Positions 8,533 to 17,753 are shown, counted from the first letter of the stretch. The stretch: DNA of 50,150 nucleotides from Methylacidimicrobium fagopyrum (GCA_026225255.1 JAMFSJ010000034.1:1-50150); one strand, 5' to 3'. The notes: generated from the letters alone by a model not told the origin. Program-made: numbers and translations.

Positions 8533-10101
8533 TCAGCCATGGTAGCCAACTTCGCCGTGTTCGGATTCATCCAAACCAGCTTCTTCCACTTCTTCGCTCG
8601 GACGCAGGCCGACGAGGACTTTGGTGATGTAAGCGATGACAATCGTGCCGACCACGCTCAAGACGATCGTGATGCCGACCACTTTAAGCTGTTCCAACAC
8701 GAGCGGTTGGAACCAGCTGTCCGTGACGTAAGCTTTGAGGTTCGTCGCGAGGTTCGCATTGACCGAGTTACGGGCCAACATACCGGTCATGATTGCACCG
8801 ACGGTGCCGCCGATCGCGTGAACACCGAACGTGTCCAAAGCGTCGTCATAACCGAACCAGCCTTTGACTTTGTAGCACATGAACCAGCAGATCGTGCCGG
8901 CCGCGATACCGATCCAGATCGAACCTTGGGGCGTTACGAAACCGCAAGCGGGCGTGATGACAACCAAACCAGCAACGGCGCCGGAACAGAATCCGAGCAC
9001 GCTCGGCTTGCCTTTGGCGATCCATTCCCACATCGGCCAGACGAACGAGGCGATCGCAGTGGCGATGGTCGTCGTGGTGAAGGCGTTCGCAGCCACCACG
9101 TCAGCGGCGCAGGCGGAACCGGAGTTAAAACCATACCAGCCGACCCAGAGCATACCGGTGCCGATATAAGTCAACACGAGGCTGTGCGGCGCGAAGTTGG
9201 TTTTGCCGAAACCTTTGCGCTTGCCGAGAATCAAGGCGAGCACCAAGGCGGAATAACCGGAAGTCATATGCACCACAGTGCCACCGGCGAAGTCAATCGA
9301 GTGAATCTTGGCGGCCGCATTCCAGACGCCGTTCAAGGCGCCGTTGATGCCCCAGACCATGTGACCTTGGGTGAAGTAAACAATGACCATCCAGAGTGTC
9401 ATGAAAACGAGGATGGCTTTGAACTTCATACGTTCTGCGATGGAACCGATGATGAGCGCGGGCGTGATGATCGCGAACATCAATTGGAACATGGCAAACA
9501 CGTTTTCAGAAACCCAGTAGGAGTAATTGCTGTTCGGGGCGGAAGTGACCGCGCCGAGCATCAAATCAGCACCCGGTTTGCCGATAATCCCGGCGACCAA
9601 ATCTTCTTTGCCCGCTGCACCGGTGCCGCCGAAGATCATGCCGTAACCGATGAACACCCAGAGGATGGTCACGAGGCCGGTGATCAGGAAGCATTGCGCG
9701 AGGACGGACAACACGTTTTTCTTGCGGACCATGCCGCCGTAGAACAACGCGAGACCGGGGAGCGTCATGAACAATACGAGGGCTGTGCTGGTGAGCAACC
9801 AAGCGTTATGGCCCGGGCCAGGATTGCCGAGAATCGTATCAGCGACGACGACGTTACCATTCGTGTCTTTCAATGAAGCAGTCGGATCGCCATTCGCGAT
9901 GTAAGCTTCCAACGCGGAAATACGTTGGTCAAGCGAAGCGGCGGGCAACGGTGCCGGCGTGGCCGGAGCTGCATTGGTCGAGACGGCAGCCGCGGGAGCG
10001 TTGGTCGTCGCGGCGGCAGCGTTCGTGTCATCCGCGCGAACGGTGAATGCGCCCAAAGTGGTCGCAGCTACCAGAGCTAAGGTCAGTAAATGTTTTTTCA
10101 T
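8533..10101 (-). CDS. amt: Ammonium transporter (Amt/MEP/Rh family)
   Basis: The 522-residue inner-membrane channel takes up ammonium. A signal peptide (1-23) and an Ala/Pro/Thr-rich periplasmic linker with a short helical stretch (24-95) precede the eleven-helix Amt core, an N-terminal extension beyond the E. coli AmtB layout. Core motifs: ALFYGGMVRKKN (118-129), FAGGTVVHMTSGY with pore His278, and DTFGVHAIGGTVGAIMTG with pore His428, the twin histidines of the conduction pore. The cytoplasmic C-terminus (about 498-522) is the usual PII docking region. The PII gene lies 33 bp upstream on the same strand, the classic glnK-amtB pairing, so uptake is expected to be gated by PII. A strong terminator follows the gene. 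Confidence 0.97.
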   Translation of the reverse strand: MKKHLLTLALVAATTLGAFTVRADDTNAAAATTNAPAAAVSTNAAPATPAPLPAASLDQRISALEAYIANGDPTASLKDTNGNVVVADTILGNPGPGHNAWLLTSTALVLFMTLPGLALFYGGMVRKKNVLSVLAQCFLITGLVTILWVFIGYGMIFGGTGAAGKEDLVAGIIGKPGADLMLGAVTSAPNSNYSYWVSENVFAMFQLMFAIITPALIIGSIAERMKFKAILVFMTLWMVIVYFTQGHMVWGINGALNGVWNAAAKIHSIDFAGGTVVHMTSGYSALVLALILGKRKGFGKTNFAPHSLVLTYIGTGMLWVGWYGFNSGSACAADVVAANAFTTTTIATAIASFVWPMWEWIAKGKPSVLGFCSGAVAGLVVITPACGFVTPQGSIWIGIAAGTICWFMCYKVKGWFGYDDALDTFGVHAIGGTVGAIMTGMLARNSVNANLATNLKAYVTDSWFQPLVLEQLKVVGITIVLSVVGTIVIAYITKVLVGLRPSEEVEEAGLDESEHGEVGYHG

Positions 10102-10134
10102 AGTTAGTCGTGTGAGGTTTTTTGAAATAGTTGG

Positions 10135-10629
<495 letters not shown>

Positions 10630-10649
10630 TCAGTGAATTTTTTTATCCA

Positions 10650-10666
10650 GCACCGAAAACCGGTGC
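10650..10666 (-). promoter_or_regulatory. Palindromic site upstream of glnB-amt, possible NtrC-type enhancer
   Basis: The perfect dyad GCACCG-N5-CGGTGC is centred about 112 bp upstream of the predicted transcription start. The half-sites GCACC/GGTGC are those of NtrC enhancer sites, but the spacing is 2 bp wider than the enterobacterial form (N7 instead of N5 between GCACC and GGTGC). Position matches enhancers of sigma-54 promoters. A stem-loop role is also possible, but neither strand has an adjacent T-tract. Confidence 0.4.
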
Positions 10667-10839
10667 AGCTGTAGTCTTTTGCGCAGCCAAGATGTTTTTA
10701 ACCAGAGAAAGGTTGCAGGGGTTTTGGAATGAATGACGAGCCGACTGATTGAAATACCGTAGCGGCGGCAGGTGACCGCCATTGTCAGGAAAAGCTAACT
10801 TACGGGACTCCCTTTTATCGAATTCAGCCAGATCCTAGC

Positions 10840-12045
10840 TTAATTAGTCGGATCAAAAATGATGCCCGTAAATAATATGGATTGCGTTTGATCATCGGCG
10901 ATCACGAAAAGAAAGGGATGATCCACAATCATCTGAAAAGGTTTCGGTGGATCCATCTCAGCTGCCAACGACGTAATGCGAGTTCCCGTCACCGCCGCTG
11001 CTTCCGTGCCCTCCTCATTCACTTCCACAAAACTTTTCTGTTTTACCTCGCTGACATAAAGCGGTTCATCGGCCATTTCTGAAAAATCCGCCGCGCCGCT
11101 GTCAAAAATACGATTCATTCCCAAAGCCTTTAGCGGCGTGTTCAGTTGCACTTCATAATCCATTTTGAATTTGGGAAATATCAGCGTTCCTTGGCGATCA
11201 GAAAATTGCGGCAAAATTTTATCGCGCCAATTTTCACCGGTAAAGCTGGCTAACAATTTTTGCGGACTCGCATTGGTCGCGGGCAGAAACAAATACAGAT
11301 GCAAACGGTTTCCAACATAACCCAAGCGCACCGCCTGAAAACCATCTGTTTCCGAATAATCAAATTTCCGGCTCTGCTGCATCATCGGCGTTTGCTTCAC
11401 CTCGGCATCCGTCAAATAAAAGGCGCGCGGCTGGGTCTGACCTTTTTTGAACTGCTCCGCCCATTTACCTTTGAAATAGATGGCATTGGCGAGAATCATT
11501 TTCGTCAATGGCGGAAAAGGAAATGAGAACATATCCTTAATTTTTCCACGCGTTTGCGCCTCCACCCAATCATTGATCGTAGCCGCTGATTGCGGATTTT
11601 TGAAATCAACGCCCGTTGGCTTCGCATCAAAAAAATAATGGCTATGCGAAATAAAACCGGACTTCAATTGAATGCCTTTTTGATACCAAATGCCGTCCGC
11701 CAGATTCAGAGCCACATCCGATTGTGAATTTAACGCCAGATTTATCCGCCGACACGCCTCGTTCAGATCGCTCGTGGTAAAATCGCTCGTTTTCAAAACG
11801 CGTTGCATTTCGGCTCTGGTTTCGCCCACCGCACCGTTACCGACCATCTGTAACGCGGTCGAAACGCTAAAGGGTGAAATGAAAATATTCGTGCCTGGCT
11901 GGGTCTGCGCAATTTGTTTGAGCAGATCGAACGCAAAACTATTATTCGCCACCGCCAGTTTGCCAACGTCCTGCGCCCAAACAGCACCGGACAATAAACC
12001 AACCATTGCAACAAAGAAGAGGATTGGGGTAATTTTCGAGCTCAT
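10840..12045 (-). CDS. Secreted serpin (serine protease inhibitor family)
   Basis: The 401-residue protein has a signal peptide (about 1-24, ending VWA) and a full-length serpin fold. Family motifs: NIFISPFSVSTALQMVGNGAVGETRAEM near 53-80, LANAIYFKGKW, and DHPFLFVIADD near the C-terminus. The hinge EEGTEAAAVT starts at 344; Gly346 is P15, followed by small residues, which is the inhibitory pattern rather than the storage-type pattern. Counting from P15 places Leu360 at P1 and Ala361 at P1', suggesting a chymotrypsin- or elastase-like target. That P1 assignment is inference. Bacterial serpins are uncommon and usually scattered. A role in blocking extracellular proteases of competitors, predators or its own secretome is possible. 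It is monocistronic. Confidence 0.93.
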   Translation of the reverse strand: MSSKITPILFFVAMVGLLSGAVWAQDVGKLAVANNSFAFDLLKQIAQTQPGTNIFISPFSVSTALQMVGNGAVGETRAEMQRVLKTSDFTTSDLNEACRRINLALNSQSDVALNLADGIWYQKGIQLKSGFISHSHYFFDAKPTGVDFKNPQSAATINDWVEAQTRGKIKDMFSFPFPPLTKMILANAIYFKGKWAEQFKKGQTQPRAFYLTDAEVKQTPMMQQSRKFDYSETDGFQAVRLGYVGNRLHLYLFLPATNASPQKLLASFTGENWRDKILPQFSDRQGTLIFPKFKMDYEVQLNTPLKALGMNRIFDSGAADFSEMADEPLYVSEVKQKSFVEVNEEGTEAAAVTGTRITSLAAEMDPPKPFQMIVDHPFLFVIADDQTQSILFTGIIFDPTN

Positions 12046-12206
12046 ATTGATTTTAACTTGAAACTGAGACCATTCAGGCAGAGCGTCAAACGTTTAATTA
12101 AAGTCATTCGCGCCTAATCTTTCCACCACCAGCGCCCCACAGAGATCAATAATTTTGCTGACACCTCGCGTCACCCTGTGAACAATATGCCCGCAATCAA
12201 TTCGAC

Positions 12207-12923
12207 ATGACCGTCACGTTGTTCATTCCTTGTTTCATCGACGCGCTCTTTCCGCGCGCGGGCATCAGCATGGTGCAAATTCTCGAACGCCTCGGCCACC
12301 GCGTCGTCGTGCCAGAAGCGATCACCTGCTGCGGTCAGCCGCCGTTCAATTCCGGTTATTGGGATGAAGCGCGCGCCGTCGCCGCCAAGGTTCTCCCGCA
12401 ACTCGCCAACGCCGACGCCATCGTCATCGGTTCCGGTTCTTGCGGCGCGATGCTGAAAGTTTTCTATCCGCAGCTGTTTGAAAAAACGCCGCAAGCCGGG
12501 CTCGCGAAACAAATCTCCGAGCGCACGTGGGAATTTTCCGATTTCCTCGTCAACAAACTCGGCGTCACCGATCTCGGCGCAAATTTCCCGCACAAGGTCA
12601 CGTTCCACGACGGCTGCCACGGCCTGCGCGAACTCAATTTAAAAAAACAGCCACGCGCCCTGCTCGCGAACGTCAAAGGCTTGCAACTGGTCGAAATGTC
12701 CGAAGCCGAAACCTGCTGTGGTTTCGGCGGCACTTTTTCCGCCAAGTTCCCGATGATCTCCACCGCGATGGGCGATGTAAAATGCGCTTCCGCCACTGAA
12801 ACGAGCGCAGAATATATTGTGTCAAACGATTCAAGCTGCCTGATGCACTTGCAAGGCCTGCTCTCGCGGCAAGGTAATCCACTCAAGACCATTCACCTCG
12901 CAGAAGTATTGAACCAAAAATAG
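12207..12923 (+). CDS. lutA: L-lactate oxidation complex subunit LutA (YkgE)
   Basis: The 238-residue iron-sulfur protein is the LutA subunit of the three-part lactate dehydrogenase complex (LutABC/YkgEFG) that oxidises L-lactate to pyruvate. It has the two cysteine-rich CCG domains of the family: CCGQPPFNSGY at 41-51 and CCGFGGTFSAKFP at 170-182. Further cysteines lie at C79 (GSGSCGAM) and C137 (HDGCHGLRE). Length matches the family (~240). It heads a same-strand cluster with lutB and lutC, so the complex is complete. No lactate permease or LutR regulator is in the window. Confidence 0.94.
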   Translation: MTVTLFIPCFIDALFPRAGISMVQILERLGHRVVVPEAITCCGQPPFNSGYWDEARAVAAKVLPQLANADAIVIGSGSCGAMLKVFYPQLFEKTPQAGLAKQISERTWEFSDFLVNKLGVTDLGANFPHKVTFHDGCHGLRELNLKKQPRALLANVKGLQLVEMSEAETCCGFGGTFSAKFPMISTAMGDVKCASATETSAEYIVSNDSSCLMHLQGLLSRQGNPLKTIHLAEVLNQK

Positions 12924-12928
12924 TTTTA

Positions 12929-13029
12929 ATTTTAGCCACAGATGAAACACCGATTGAACACGGATTTTCAAGATGCAGCAGAATATGGATTTAATCCGTG
13001 TTTCATCCGTGTTTCATCCGTGGCTAAAA
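12929..13029. repeat. Palindromic dispersed repeat R1 (between lutA and lutB)
   Basis: Two imperfect inverted arms of about 37 bp (12930-12966 and 12993-13029) start with TTTTAGCCAC and are made of the unit GATGAAACACG in tandem; about 32 of 37 positions pair. The loop is about 26 bp. The same arm sequence recurs in this window at 20463-20495, 20703-20736, 20946-20980, 21665-21702 and 30199-30226. It fills the lutA-lutB gap and ends 10 bp before the lutB ATG. Confidence 0.85.
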
Positions 13030-13039
13030 ACATTTCTGT

Positions 13040-14431
13040 ATGACCTTTGTCTCGCAATTTCTCAAGCAAGCGCGCGTGATGACCAGCGATCTGCGGCATC
13101 GCCGGATCATCCGCACCGCGCTCGGCAATTACGAGATCGTCCGCGATAAACGCAAGGCCGCGTTTCAAAACTGGCAATCCGCCCGCCAGCTCGCCGCCGA
13201 GACGAAATGGGAAGCCGTCAATCATCTCGATCAATATCTCGAAGAACTCGTCGCCAAACTCGAAGCGCGCGGCACCAAAGTTCATTGGGCCAGCAACTCG
13301 GCGCAGGCGCGTGAAATCATCTTGCAGATCGTGACGGAGAAGAAAGCGCGTTCCGTCATCAAATCCAAAACGATGACGAGCGAGGAAATTCATCTGAACG
13401 ACGCGCTGGAACACGCCGGGTTGAACGTCGTGGAATCTGACCTCGGCGAATTCATCGTGCAGCTACGCCACGAAACGCCGTATCACATCGTGTTTCCCTC
13501 AATGCATTTGACGCGTGACGAAATCAGCGAATTATTTCAACGCGAACTTGGCAGCGCCGCGACGAATGATCCCGAAGAACTCACGATGATTGCGCGGGAT
13601 GCGCTTCGTAAAAAATATATCACAGCGGACATCGGCATCACCGGCGCGAATTTTGCCATCGCGGAGACGGGCATGATTTCCATCACGGAAAACGAAGGTA
13701 ACGCGCGCCTCACCGCCGCATTGCCGAAAACGGTGATTTCCCTGCTCGGTATCGAAAAAATTCTCCCGAAGTTGGACGACCTCGCGCTGTTTCTGCCGAT
13801 GCTCGCGACGATGGGCGCGGGTCAGGCCTTGACCGCTTACAACACGATGTATGGCGGTCCGCGCCAACCAGGCGAGACTGACGGCCCGGAAGAATGGCAC
13901 GTCGTCCTACTCGACAATCATCGCACCGAACTTCTCGCCGACGCCGAGCAACGTGATGCGCTCCAGTGCATCCGCTGCGGGGCGTGCCTGAACGTCTGTC
14001 CCATTTTTCGCAACGTCGGCGGCCACGCTTATGGCACGACTTACAGCGGCCCGATCGGTTCCGTCATCACGCCGCATCTGCGCGGTTTGCATGATTGGAA
14101 ACATCTTTCCAACGCGAGTTCGCTTTGCGGCGCGTGCACGGAAACGTGTCCGGTGAAAATTGATCTGCATCATCATCTGTTGCAAAACCGCCGCAACGCC
14201 GCACAAGAGAAACCTTCGGCCAGCGAACAGACGACTTACAAATTATTCGCCTTCGCCGCGAACCGGCCGAAGCTTTGGAATTTTGGCCGGAAAGTGGCGC
14301 GCTTGTTTCAACCTTTGCAAAAACCGGTCAAAGGCACCGCCCTGGATCCGGCGAAAGCGTGGACCCAAACCCGCGACCTGCCGCCGCTGGCGAAGGAATC
14401 GTTTAAAGATTGGTGGAAGAAACGGAAGTAA
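13040..14431 (+). CDS. lutB: L-lactate oxidation iron-sulfur subunit LutB (YkgF)
   Basis: The 463-residue LutB subunit has an LUD domain (about 60-290, with KSKTMTSEEIHLN, DIGITGANFAIAETG and NEGNARLTAALP) and a C-terminal ferredoxin part. Cluster-binding cysteines are C310, C313, C316 and C320 (CIRCGACLNVCP) and C363, C366 and C370 (CGACTETCP). The C-terminal LutB domain follows, with DLPPLAKESFKDWWKK at the end. Length and order match YkgF of E. coli. There is no Shine-Dalgarno before the ATG because the palindromic repeat R1 ends 10 bp upstream, so translation may rely on other signals. The stop codon TAA is the first base pairs of the next repeat (R3). Confidence 0.94.
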   Translation: MTFVSQFLKQARVMTSDLRHRRIIRTALGNYEIVRDKRKAAFQNWQSARQLAAETKWEAVNHLDQYLEELVAKLEARGTKVHWASNSAQAREIILQIVTEKKARSVIKSKTMTSEEIHLNDALEHAGLNVVESDLGEFIVQLRHETPYHIVFPSMHLTRDEISELFQRELGSAATNDPEELTMIARDALRKKYITADIGITGANFAIAETGMISITENEGNARLTAALPKTVISLLGIEKILPKLDDLALFLPMLATMGAGQALTAYNTMYGGPRQPGETDGPEEWHVVLLDNHRTELLADAEQRDALQCIRCGACLNVCPIFRNVGGHAYGTTYSGPIGSVITPHLRGLHDWKHLSNASSLCGACTETCPVKIDLHHHLLQNRRNAAQEKPSASEQTTYKLFAFAANRPKLWNFGRKVARLFQPLQKPVKGTALDPAKAWTQTRDLPPLAKESFKDWWKKRK

Positions 14432-14584
14432 GCTCCAAGCACCAACACCCAAGCTCCAGAGAATAAACAAACTTCAATGCATACACAGCGATCAAGAGTT
14501 TTATCAAAGCATTCGGACATGCTTATGCGTTTGGAGCTTGAGGCTTGGAACTTCTCTGGAGCTTGGAGGTTGGTGCTTGGAATT
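14431..14584. repeat. Palindromic dispersed repeat R3 (between lutB and lutC)
   Basis: Inverted arms of about 29 bp, CCAAGCACCAAC...AGAGAA near 14435-14463 and its complement at 14552-14580, match at roughly 27 of 29 positions. About 90 bp of loop contain a further GGAGCTTGAGGCTTGG copy. It begins on the lutB stop codon and ends 17 bp before the lutC ATG, just ahead of the ribosome-binding site. Other copies are at 28497-28703 and 41317-41357. Confidence 0.85.
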
Positions 14585-14601
14585 TTAAAAAAGGATTTTC
14601 G

Positions 14602-15288
14602 ATGACTGAACGCGAAAAAATTCTAGCCCGCGTGCGCCAAGCCTTAAAAACGCCTGCGCCCCTGCCCGGCTCGCATGGCAAAATCCATTTACCCGCCGCC
14701 GAGCAGGTTCGCACCTCGACCGCCAAGCAATGGTTGCCGTTCGTCGGCGAAAGCTTTGACGAACGACTCGCATTGTTCGCCAAAAACGCCGCCGAGTTGA
14801 AAGCGGATTTTCAATTATTCAATTCCGCCGATGAAATGCGCGCGGCGCTCACGCGTTTGAGCGAGACAGAAAAATGGCAACGCGTCGCCGGCCATTCCGG
14901 CGGTTTGACGGATGCCATCTGCGCAACTTTGGGCCTGCCTTTGCTCCGCACCGACCGGCCTTACGACGTCAACGATCTGGAATCGTGCGATGTCGGCATT
15001 TCCGAATGTGACGCGCTCATCGCGCAAACCAGCAGCGTGCTGGTGACCAATCGCAGCGCGGGTGGACGCGCGTTGTCCGTGCTACCGCCGCATCACGTCG
15101 TCCTCGCCCGCCGCGAGCAATTGATCGCCGATCTGCCGTCGGCGTTTGAATTGTTGAAGCAAAAATATGCCGCGAATTATCCCAGCATGATCTCCTTCAT
15201 CACCGGCCCCAGCCGCACCGGCGACATCGAACGCATTTTAGTTCTGGGCGCGCATGGGCCGAAGAAGTTGACCATTTTGTGCTTTTAA
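14602..15288 (+). CDS. lutC: Lactate utilisation protein LutC (YkgG)
   Basis: The 228-residue protein is the LutC (LUD-domain) subunit of the lactate oxidation complex. The start at 14602 gives MTEREKILARVRQAL, the usual LutC N-terminus, preceded by AAGGA about 7 bp upstream. The longer frame from 14545 is made of repeat R3 sequence and is rejected. Diagnostic segments are GISECDALIAQTSSVLV, GGRALSVLPPHHVVLA and the C-terminal GPSRTGDIERILVLGAHGPKKL. It follows lutB after a 170-bp gap occupied by repeat R3, so co-expression with lutAB is likely but may be modulated by the hairpin. Confidence 0.94.
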   Translation: MTEREKILARVRQALKTPAPLPGSHGKIHLPAAEQVRTSTAKQWLPFVGESFDERLALFAKNAAELKADFQLFNSADEMRAALTRLSETEKWQRVAGHSGGLTDAICATLGLPLLRTDRPYDVNDLESCDVGISECDALIAQTSSVLVTNRSAGGRALSVLPPHHVVLARREQLIADLPSAFELLKQKYAANYPSMISFITGPSRTGDIERILVLGAHGPKKLTILCF

Positions 15289-15407
15289 CGCGCGCGCTCC
15301 CATCGGCAAAGTGGACTTGTGTCGGTTAAAAACTCAGGGGCAAGACGCGTGTGCCACTACGAAAAACTCCGATTTCGGAAATTGAAACTCCAGCGATTCA
15401 CGCTAAA

Positions 15408-16049
15408 ATGTCCGTCGTGAAAAGCAAAGTGTTGCTACCCATCCTGTTCATCGTGATCTTCGCGGTGTCGCGGATTCCCGGCTTGATGCCGACGAATTTT
15501 AGCGTCGCCTACGCGCTCATGTTTTGCGCGGGCGTGTATTTTCGCGGCGCCTTGGCGTGGTGGTTGCCGTTCGCCGTCATCATCGGCACGGACATCGGCT
15601 TGAATTTTTATTATCAGCACCAAGGCTACACCGTGTGGGATGTGCCGGACTTGGCGAATCTGTTTTTCAATTACCTCGCCTACGCCGTTTTGATCGGACT
15701 CGGTCGCCGGTTTAAACCGCAATCTTCTTTGACCACACTGATCGGCGGCGGGATTTTGGGCGCAATTTTATTTTATCTCATCACAAACACGGCGGCGTGG
15801 CTGTTCAATCCCTACCACAATCCGGAATATACCAAGACCATCGCCGGCTGGATCATTGCGCTGACCAAAGGCACGGGCGGATTTCCGTCCACGTGGGAAT
15901 TTTTCCGCAATACGCTGTTCAGCGGCGCGCTGTTCACGGCGCTATTCGCCGCCGCAGAAAAAGCCGTCGCCGCCGAATCGCCCGCGGACAAAACCGCCGG
16001 TGCGCGCGAACCGGAAACCGACGCCGCGCCGGAGGAAGCGCAGGCGTGA
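15408..16049 (+). CDS. DUF6580-type membrane protein
   Basis: The 213-residue polytopic membrane protein has five or six hydrophobic segments and resembles the DUF6580 group (putative small transport proteins, S-component-like). Visible are VSRIPGLMPTNFSVAYALMFCAGVYF, WWLPFAVIIGTDIGLNFYY, NLFFNYLAYAVLIGLG, GGGILGAILFYLITN and a final helix (FRNTLFSGALFTALFAA). The tail is Ala/Glu-rich and probably cytoplasmic. The start is uncertain: ATG 15408 puts the first helix near the N-terminus, while a GTG at 15351 preceded by CAGGGG would add 19 residues. Function is unknown. In some Verrucomicrobia similar proteins sit near cobalamin or metal genes, but no such neighbour is present here. Confidence 0.7.
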   Translation: MSVVKSKVLLPILFIVIFAVSRIPGLMPTNFSVAYALMFCAGVYFRGALAWWLPFAVIIGTDIGLNFYYQHQGYTVWDVPDLANLFFNYLAYAVLIGLGRRFKPQSSLTTLIGGGILGAILFYLITNTAAWLFNPYHNPEYTKTIAGWIIALTKGTGGFPSTWEFFRNTLFSGALFTALFAAAEKAVAAESPADKTAGAREPETDAAPEEAQA

Positions 16050-16058
16050 AGGGTCACT

Positions 16059-16134
16059 GGTTACAAGTTGAAGGTTGCAAGTCAAACGACTTCTGCCACG
16101 CAAAATTGGTGACCTTCAACGGACAACTTTCAAC
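16059..16134. repeat. Small imperfect inverted repeat before the phosphodiesterase gene
   Basis: GGTTACAAGTTGAAGGTTGC on the left and CCTTCAAC...CAACTTTCAAC on the right form an imperfect palindrome that ends directly on the following ATG. It looks like another repeat of the palindromic kind, but only one copy was recognised in this window. Confidence 0.4.
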
Positions 16135-16596
16135 ATGAAGATTGGCATCATTTCTGACACGCACGGGTTTCTCGACCCGCGCGTGGAAACCATTTTCGCG
16201 GGCGTAGATCACATTCTGCACGCGGGCGATATCGGCTACGCGGTGATCATTTTGGAATTGGAATTTATCGCGCCGACCATCGCCGTGCTCGGCAACAACG
16301 ACCTTGGCTTGAGTTTTAAAGAAACGGAAGTCGCTGAACTGGGCGCGAAAAAATTTATCGTCCATCACATCGTCAATCCGTTTGAGCCGTCGGAAGGATT
16401 GCAAAAGCGCCTCAACCGTGAACGCCCGGACGTCGTCGTCTTCGGTCATACGCACAAGAAGTTTTCCCAGACGGTGAATGGCACTTTATTCTTCAATCCC
16501 GGTTACGCCGGCAAACCAAAATTCGGCGCGGAACGCAGCGTCGCCATTTTGCATTTGGACGAAAACGGTATCCGCCCGGAATTCATCCCCCTCTAA
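16135..16596 (+). CDS. YfcE/MJ0936-family metallophosphoesterase
   Basis: The 153-residue protein is a small calcineurin-like phosphoesterase of the YfcE/MJ0936 type, acting on phosphodiester bonds with two divalent metals. All metal-site motifs are present: D8-T-H10 (ISDTHG), HAGDIG with Asp32, GNND at 53-56, HH at 76-77 region and GHTH at 104-107. Length is typical (~155). The start at 16135 gives MKIGIISDTHG; an upstream frame start at 16075 lies in a repeat and is rejected. No Shine-Dalgarno is visible because the preceding palindrome abuts the ATG. The physiological substrate of this family is generally unknown. Confidence 0.9.
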   Translation: MKIGIISDTHGFLDPRVETIFAGVDHILHAGDIGYAVIILELEFIAPTIAVLGNNDLGLSFKETEVAELGAKKFIVHHIVNPFEPSEGLQKRLNRERPDVVVFGHTHKKFSQTVNGTLFFNPGYAGKPKFGAERSVAILHLDENGIRPEFIPL

Positions 16597-16664
16597 TCGT
16601 TCCGCCGAGTCAACTGATCAATGCGCCGTTCAATCCACGTCCTCCGCAGCAACGATTGATTTAA

Positions 16665-17753
16665 TCACTTAGCTTCCGGCGCGTGCCGCAAAACGGTATT
16701 CAACACCATTTGCCAATTGAAGAAAGTTTCACCGGGTTGCCCGGCGAGCTTGGCCGCGAGCGAGCCGTATTCGGGACGGAACCACGCGGCTTGGCTGAAC
16801 ATGCGAATGGATTCATGCGGATTCCATTGATGCGGACGATATTCGCCCTGCCCATTTTTCGCGCGCTTGAGATCGAAGGAAACTTTGCTGTTCACAAATT
16901 CCAGGTGCGTTTTTTCGCCGATAGCGTAAGGCACCACAAATGCCACGCCGCTGCCGAGCGTCGCGCCATTCGTTCCTGCGTAGTCAAAAAAATTATCCCC
17001 ATTCCGTTCCGCCACGCGCGCCAGCGTGAGCAACGGCTCTACGTCATAAAGATGATAATGAAACGCGTCACGTTTGTAGAAATCGGTCGAAGCCCCGTCC
17101 GGTTTGAAGTTGCTATTGATCTGGCGATGAAAGCCATCCACCGTTTCCGCGATCAACGTCTGATCGCCCAGCGTCCAGCCGATCAAGCCGACAATTTTTA
17201 ACCGGTGACTGAACCAATTTTCCGTCAGGCCGCGATGATCTTTCCAGAGCACGTTGGCTTTATTCCGCAGCCAATCATCCACCGTGCGCCGGTCGGTTTC
17301 GGAAAATGTCGGGCGTAGCAAATCGTAAGCGACAATTACCGGCTCGAAACGCGTTTCATTGATCGCGTCGCCATCGGACTGATTTACTTTGGCCCACGCG
17401 AGCATAAATTCGCGTGACTTGGCCGCGTAACGCGCCTCGTCCGTCACTACCCAAGTCCAGGTGAGCGCTTCAATTTCATCCATGTCACCCAGCGATTCCA
17501 TGGTGCGAATCTTCAACGGATCGTTGTCGAGGTGACCTTCGGTGATAACTTTTTCAATGGGATCAGGAACGGCGTTCAACGCCCGCGTCGCCTCATGTTG
17601 CAGACTGGAAAATTGTTTTGCGGCGGCCGGATTCGTGGCCAAAAGGGCGCGCAACTGGACGATTTCATCCGGTTGCAAACTGACCGTGCCCGCGTGCAGC
17701 CCCAGGGTCGCCCCGAATAAAATGGCGCCCCAAACAAAAAGTTTTTTCAGCAT
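16665..17753 (-). CDS. Alginate lyase family protein (PL5-like), exported
   Basis: The 362-residue protein has a signal peptide (about 1-21, ending LHA-G) and an all-alpha toroid domain resembling alginate lyase family PL5 (AlgL, PF05426). Supporting segments are KVNQSDGDAINETRFEPVIVAYDLL, the TENWFSHRLKIVGLIGW stretch (177-193; Asn179, His183), and KRDAFHYHLYDVEPLLTLA (227-245; Arg228, Tyr233), which parallels the catalytic Arg/Tyr region of AlgL. The enzyme would cleave polymannuronate by beta-elimination in the periplasm or outside. There is no alginate biosynthesis operon nearby, so a catabolic role fits better than AlgL's biosynthetic clean-up role (inference). PL17 or another toroid lyase is the alternative. 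Confidence 0.78.
   Translation of the reverse strand: MLKKLFVWGAILFGATLGLHAGTVSLQPDEIVQLRALLATNPAAAKQFSSLQHEATRALNAVPDPIEKVITEGHLDNDPLKIRTMESLGDMDEIEALTWTWVVTDEARYAAKSREFMLAWAKVNQSDGDAINETRFEPVIVAYDLLRPTFSETDRRTVDDWLRNKANVLWKDHRGLTENWFSHRLKIVGLIGWTLGDQTLIAETVDGFHRQINSNFKPDGASTDFYKRDAFHYHLYDVEPLLTLARVAERNGDNFFDYAGTNGATLGSGVAFVVPYAIGEKTHLEFVNSKVSFDLKRAKNGQGEYRPHQWNPHESIRMFSQAAWFRPEYGSLAAKLAGQPGETFFNWQMVLNTVLRHAPEAK

Noticed and set aside
8539..9876. Long plus-strand ORF (445 codons) opposite the ammonium transporter
   Set aside because: It is Asp/Glu/His/Arg-rich antisense sequence produced by the codon pattern of amt; it has no domain, and the sense frame is a certain Amt protein.
10650..10666. 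Rho-independent terminator upstream of glnB
   Set aside because: The dyad has no adjacent T-tract on either strand and no upstream plus-strand gene to terminate; a regulatory site fits better.
14545..14601. Upstream start for lutC at 14545
   Set aside because: The added codons are R3 repeat sequence; the ATG at 14602 has a ribosome-binding site and yields the family N-terminus.
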